A stretch of 64,000 bases of DNA from Thamnaconus septentrionalis (taxonomy: Eukaryota > Chordata > Actinopteri > Tetraodontiformes > Monacanthidae). How positions within the stretch are numbered: the first letter of the stretch is position 1; the number at the start of each line of letters is the position of its first letter. Where the stretch lies: NCBI GenBank assembly GCA_009823395.1, contig CM020507.1, positions 5,890,001 through 5,954,000 of the forward strand. Reading direction: 5' to 3'. Shown here piece by piece: positions 60,203 through 64,000 of this stretch. A program made the position numbers and the translations under genes. The notes below the pieces were generated by a model, which saw nothing but the letters and a program-made list of their open reading frames with translations, had not been told where the DNA came from and ran no database searches.

Positions 60203-63152
60203 TTCCGTTCAGCTGTGTCGCCTGTCCGGAGACCAGGAGGTCACGGTGCTTCACCTGGACATAGAGGGTCTGGGCACCGAGCTCAAGCTGCGCACCTTTG
60301 ACATGACGTCTAACACCTACCTCAAAGAGATCTGCCTCAAGTGCCCTGAATACAAGGGTGAGTGCTGACTGGACTGACTGACTGACCGACTGACTGACTT
60401 ATCAGCAGTGAGTCTGTTCTTCCCGTGGTAATCAATTTGTGTCGCCCTCATTCAGACTCTGAAGACAGGCAGGTGCAGCTGATCACCACTTTAGACAACA
60501 CTGAGGTCGACCTGCTGACCCTGGAATACATCAAAGTTTGTGACGACATCGCCCCTCTAAACCCTTGAACCAGTCAGTTCCACATAATTTAATGTAAAAC
60601 AGTGGGACGTTCTAAAGACCTTTGCTGCTTTTGCAGGCTGACAAGAAGGGCCCTGAATTCAGGACTGAACACAAGAACACTGAGCAGCTCATCAAGGTGA
60701 GACAGATAAACTCTGCCGTGTCGGAAAAGAAGCCTGCACACCATGTCTCTGCAGGTTTGACCGTCACAGTGGTGAACTTTATGCTTTTTTCCCCCTCGTC
60801 AGGTGACCTTCTCCTCCCTGGACGTCCACCTGCACACAGAGGCTCTGCTCAACGCCTTGAACTTCCTTCAGAATCTCCTCCCCGAGCCTCCCAAGAAGCG
60901 GGGAGGGCAGGAGGAACTCCTCACCATCCCTGAGGCCGACGAGAGCAAGAAGGACGGAGACAAGAAGGAGGAGGTCGTCGTAGCCAAGAAGAAAAGTAAA
61001 AAATGGCTTCTCAGTTTGCCCCGTTTGGCCACATCCACTCTGCAGTCGTCGTTGCAGCGCATCTAACCTCCCACCGTCCTTTTTCCATCCTCTTCCTTTT
61101 ACAGGCTCCAGGAAGAGCAAGTATGCAGACGTCATCAATCTCCACATCAGGGCCGATCTCCGCTGTCTGAAGGTCTTCATCCGAGGGCAGACGGCCAGGA
61201 TCTCCGAGATTTGCATTGAAGGTGTGAAAGTATTTTTATGTATCATTGGACTGCATTTAACGTGCAAACTCCCTGTGGGTGTCATATGCGCACACGCACA
61301 AAGTCTGACTGACTTGTTACCTTGCAGGGCTGGTGTCCGAGGTTCTGATGAGGAAGAAGGAGATGGAGGTGCTGACCAAGCTGAAGAACATTGTGATCCT
61401 CGACTGTGACGCAGACACGCTGTACAAGAAGGTGTGTGTTCACGTGTGTGTTTTAGTGACCATGTTTACATTGTTTATTTTAAATGTTTTATATTTCATT
61501 TTTAACTCTAGGATTTATTCTTTCTATATATATTTTTTTAATCTACAAATCCTGCTTCTGTAATTTGCAAATTCTTTTGCTGCGATAATTTATGATCCAC
61601 TAATTTTGTCTTCTCCCCCATCAGGCTGTTTCTATAGCAGACAAGGAGGTCTTTGACTTCCGCATGGTGAATTACACGGACGCGACAGAGGGCGACGCCT
61701 ACCTGGACATGTCTCAGGTGAACATTGGCGTGACGCTGATGGTGGGCTGCATCCAGCTCATCTACCTCAACAAGTTCGTCTCCTCCATCATGGTAAGAGG
61801 GAAGGCTCTCTGTCGCACTGCAGCTGGCTAGTGTTATAGAAAGCGATTGCACATTATGTGACATAAATGGCATGAAATGTTGGACTCATTGTGTGCACCT
61901 CCTGCTCCCCAGGCGTTCATCAACAACTTCCAGGAGGCCAAGGAGGCTCTGGCCGAGGTGACGGTGCAGGCGGCCGAGAAGGCGGCGTTCGGCGTGAAGG
62001 AGCTGGCGGAGCGGAGCACTCGCATCGCGCTCAACGTCTACTTCAACGCACCCCTCATCTTCATGCCGCAGTCGTCCACCTCCACCAACGTCATCGTGGC
62101 CGACCTGGGTCGGCTGTCGGTCCGCAACCACTTCGCCAAGCAGCCCTGCAAAAGCGACGCCGCCATCCCGCCCGTCGTCGACGTCATGAAGGTCAAGCTG
62201 ACTGACCTCAAGATGTACAGGTTAGTGCTCTGTCTATCTGTCTGTCTGTCTGTGGTGGATATGTGGACTAGTTTTAGACTTTCTCTGCCATTTTCTCAAT
62301 GTCTGCGTTCTATTAGGAGCACGTACGTGGACGGCAGCTTCCAGGGAGAGACGCAGCTGCTGAATCCTGTCAGCCTGGACCTTGAAATCCAGAGGAATCT
62401 TTCATCCAACTGGTACCACAGCATTCCCGACATCAAGATCACGGCTCATCTCAAGCCCATGATCGTAAGTGGCACTGAAGTGACAGTTGCAGTTAGTATA
62501 AAAAATAAAATAAATGAATAATTCAAATTAATGCTCAGCTGATCCTGAGCCAGGACGACATGACGGTGTTGCTGAAGACGCTGAATGAGAACCTGTCGGA
62601 GAAGTCCGACGTCGTCCAACCGGCAGCCCATCCCGGCCGCGACCAATCGTTCGACTCTGAAGCCAGCAAAGACTCTCAAGGCCCCGGATCTGCTGGAACA
62701 GGCAGCAGTAAGCACCTACAGTTAAAAAGTTAAAGTCCCAGTGATTCTCACATCCCGAAGGATGAGTTCATTTGCTTCCCAATTGAGATATTCTAGAAAG
62801 AACTGCGTCACATAAACATAGACATAAAAAGTGTCATGAAATGCAAAATAAAAAATTTTAAACATGCAAATCAAAATGTGATTAATCACAGTTAACTATG
62901 CAAAGTCAGAGATTAATCTCAATTTTAATGAATGAATCGTTTCACAGCCTTATTTAGAACTCCAGCGAACGCTAATGCGTCCATAGGTGCCGTTTAACAC
63001 TTTGCTGACTGTGCAGGCAACACGGTGGTGACCGCCGCTGTGGTGGAAGCACACAAAACCACCAAGCTGAAGGAGGCGCTCAAGTTGGACTGCAAGTTTG
63101 ACTCCATGACGCTGGTGCTGTTTACTCCCAATGAGAATTCGGTAACGCGAGC

Positions 63153-63194
<42 letters not shown>

Positions 63195-64000
63195 TACACT
63201 GGTTGCGCTCTAACGCGTCCCGGCTGTGTGTCGCTTGTGCAGCTGCTGTTGCTGGATCCGCACCACGAGCAGCTGAAGCTGGCCGAGTTCACTCTGGGCA
63301 CCATCTCCACCTCCGTCCAAATGTTCTCCGACAACTCCATGAAGGCCTCCGTCAAGCTGCACTCCTGTTTTCTGGATGATAAGAGACCCAACGTGCAGAT
63401 GGTCACACCAAGGTGATTTAAAAAAGAGAGAGAAAGAAAGAGAGGCACTTCTCCTCTGCGGTCCTCACCCAGCTTTGCCCTCCCTCCTCCCCCAGGATGA
63501 TCGCGCTGCATCCCGGCGCCGAGCAGAACGCCATGGTGGAGGTGAAGTACTTCCAGAAGCGCGAGGGCACCACGCTGGAGACGCTGGTGCAGGACGTGTA
63601 CCTGTGCGCCAGCATGGAGTTCCTGCTCACCGTTGCCGACATCTTCCGCAACGCCATGGAGCAGGGCTTCCAGCAGGCGGCGCCGCAGCCGAGGAGCACC
63701 TCCGGCGCCAAGAGCGCCAACACCTCGGTCCAATCCAAAGAGCCCCGTGAGTCTCGGCCGCCACTGACAGACAGCAGAAGAATCCATTTATTCACAACGC
63801 CTTCATTTTTGTCTTTGACCTCCTCCGCTGCAGCTCCTGTCGTGGCGTCAAAGACAGATATGACCATTCTGGTCCGAAACCCGGAGATCGTGTTTGTGGC
63901 CGACCTGACGCGGGCCGACGCTCCGGCACTGGTCATGACCACACAGTGTGAGGTCATGATGAAAAGCGGCGCCGAAGGATCCCAGATGACAGCCGTCATC
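49978..64000 (+). CDS. vps13a: vps13a (chorein), exons 1-39, 3' end beyond the window
   Basis: Bridge-like lipid-transfer protein at ER-mitochondria and ER-lipid-droplet contacts. CDS exons: 49978-50077, 50988-51031, 51130-51172, 51266-51361, 51627-51728, 52346-52455, 52548-52607, 53438-53497, 53889-53969, 54106-54163, 54443-54570, 54774-54880, 54993-55164, 55398-55460, 56042-56177, 56325-56419, 56527-56669, 57389-57590, 57670-57784, 58110-58246, 58349-58481, 58744-58861, 58977-59121, 59693-59798, 59899-60068, 60213-60357, 60456-60535, 60637-60696, 60803-60995, 61105-61221, 61328-61431, 61625-61792, 61913-62220, 62317-62464, 62539-62707, 63017-63141, 63243-63412, 63496-63746, 63834-64000. All phases close: 4,929 nt, 1,643 residues, about half of human VPS13A (3,174). 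[20 protein letters not shown] and [12 protein letters not shown] are VPS13A-type rather than VPS13C-type. Confidence 0.97.
53352..53415. repeat. Poly-A then (AT)n tract before vps13a exon 8
   Basis: An A run and TA dinucleotides end about 20 bp upstream of the acceptor at 53437. Confidence 0.85.
55824..55890. mobile_element. Tail fragment of a (CCAT)n-ended interspersed repeat
   Basis: CCATCCATCCATTTTCAATA then GGGTTGCAGGGGTCTGCAGG resembles the 3' tail portion of the two longer copies, cut short. It is in a vps13a intron. Confidence 0.45.
59899..60068 (+). CDS. vps13a: vps13a exon 25 with FFAT-like VAP-binding motif
   Basis: The exon opens [18 protein letters not shown] (motif bases 59904-59933, residues about 854-862). 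This matches the human phospho-FFAT site SEEEFFDAPCSP, which tethers VPS13A to ER VAP proteins. The acidic lead and the F-aromatic-D-A core are kept. The first core position is Leu rather than Glu and the third Tyr rather than Phe. Confidence 0.85.
63151..63189. repeat. (CA)n in a short vps13a intron
   Basis: Fills much of the 101-bp intron between exons 63141 and 63243. Confidence 0.95.

Noticed and set aside
49978..64000. Assignment as vps13c
   Set aside because: The C2CD4 neighbour recalls the human VPS13C locus, but the protein is closer to VPS13A throughout (for example [37 protein letters not shown]), and prune2 and foxb2 adjoin it.

Overview
The window is genomic DNA of a teleost fish, probably a percomorph; the species cannot be told from the sequence. 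The evidence is multi-exon vertebrate genes with GT-AG introns, very dense CA/GT and CT/GA microsatellites, hAT-type non-autonomous transposons with 8-bp target duplications, a tRNA-headed SINE-like repeat, and gene order matching human 9q21 (PRUNE2-FOXB2-VPS13A). No prokaryotic, viral or CRISPR feature is present.

Layout. (1) About 1.4-32.9 kb, minus strand: prune2 (BMCC1/BNIPXL), read right to left. Its first coding exon is at 32931-32893. The degenerate DHH/DHHA2 phosphoesterase-like region is in exons between 26.9 and 14.2 kb. A 3.47-kb disordered exon lies at 14072-10602, and the C-terminal BCH (CRAL-TRIO/Sec14-like) domain in small exons between 5.6 and 2.2 kb. The reading frame closes across all 17 exons placed here (about 2,006 aa). 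The last junction has two outcomes. (2) 33-38.4 kb: divergent intergenic region between prune2 and foxb2, with a GC-rich prune2 promoter side, purine/pyrimidine repeats and an AT-rich homeobox-site-rich block (35.2-36.3 kb). (3) 38453-39469, plus strand: single-exon foxb2. (4) 39.5-47.8 kb: gene desert with several stretches resembling conserved non-coding elements, and repeats. (5) 48049-49245, plus: C2CD4-family gene with its own TATA-like promoter and poly(A) signal. (6) 49978-64000, plus: the first 39 exons of vps13a (1,643 codons placed, about half the protein), running off the window end.

The genes are not an operon, and each has its own job. Prune2 is a cytoplasmic scaffold with a Rho/GTPase- and lipid-type BCH module. 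FoxB2 is a neural forkhead factor. The C2CD4 protein is a nuclear C2-domain protein. Vps13A is a bridge-type lipid-transfer protein at ER contact sites, with a visible FFAT-like motif. The set is one half of an old duplicated block whose other half in human 15q22 is BNIP2-FOXB1-C2CD4A/B-VPS13C.

The features most worth checking are: the prune2 terminal junction, where the stop codon sits inside a perfect splice donor and splicing yields a PDZ-ligand-like tail; repeated Trp-Asn and Trp-acidic motifs in the giant exon; a SINE abutting a BCH-side exon; an unexplained membrane-segment ORF in a prune2 intron; and the candidate foxb2 regulatory blocks.
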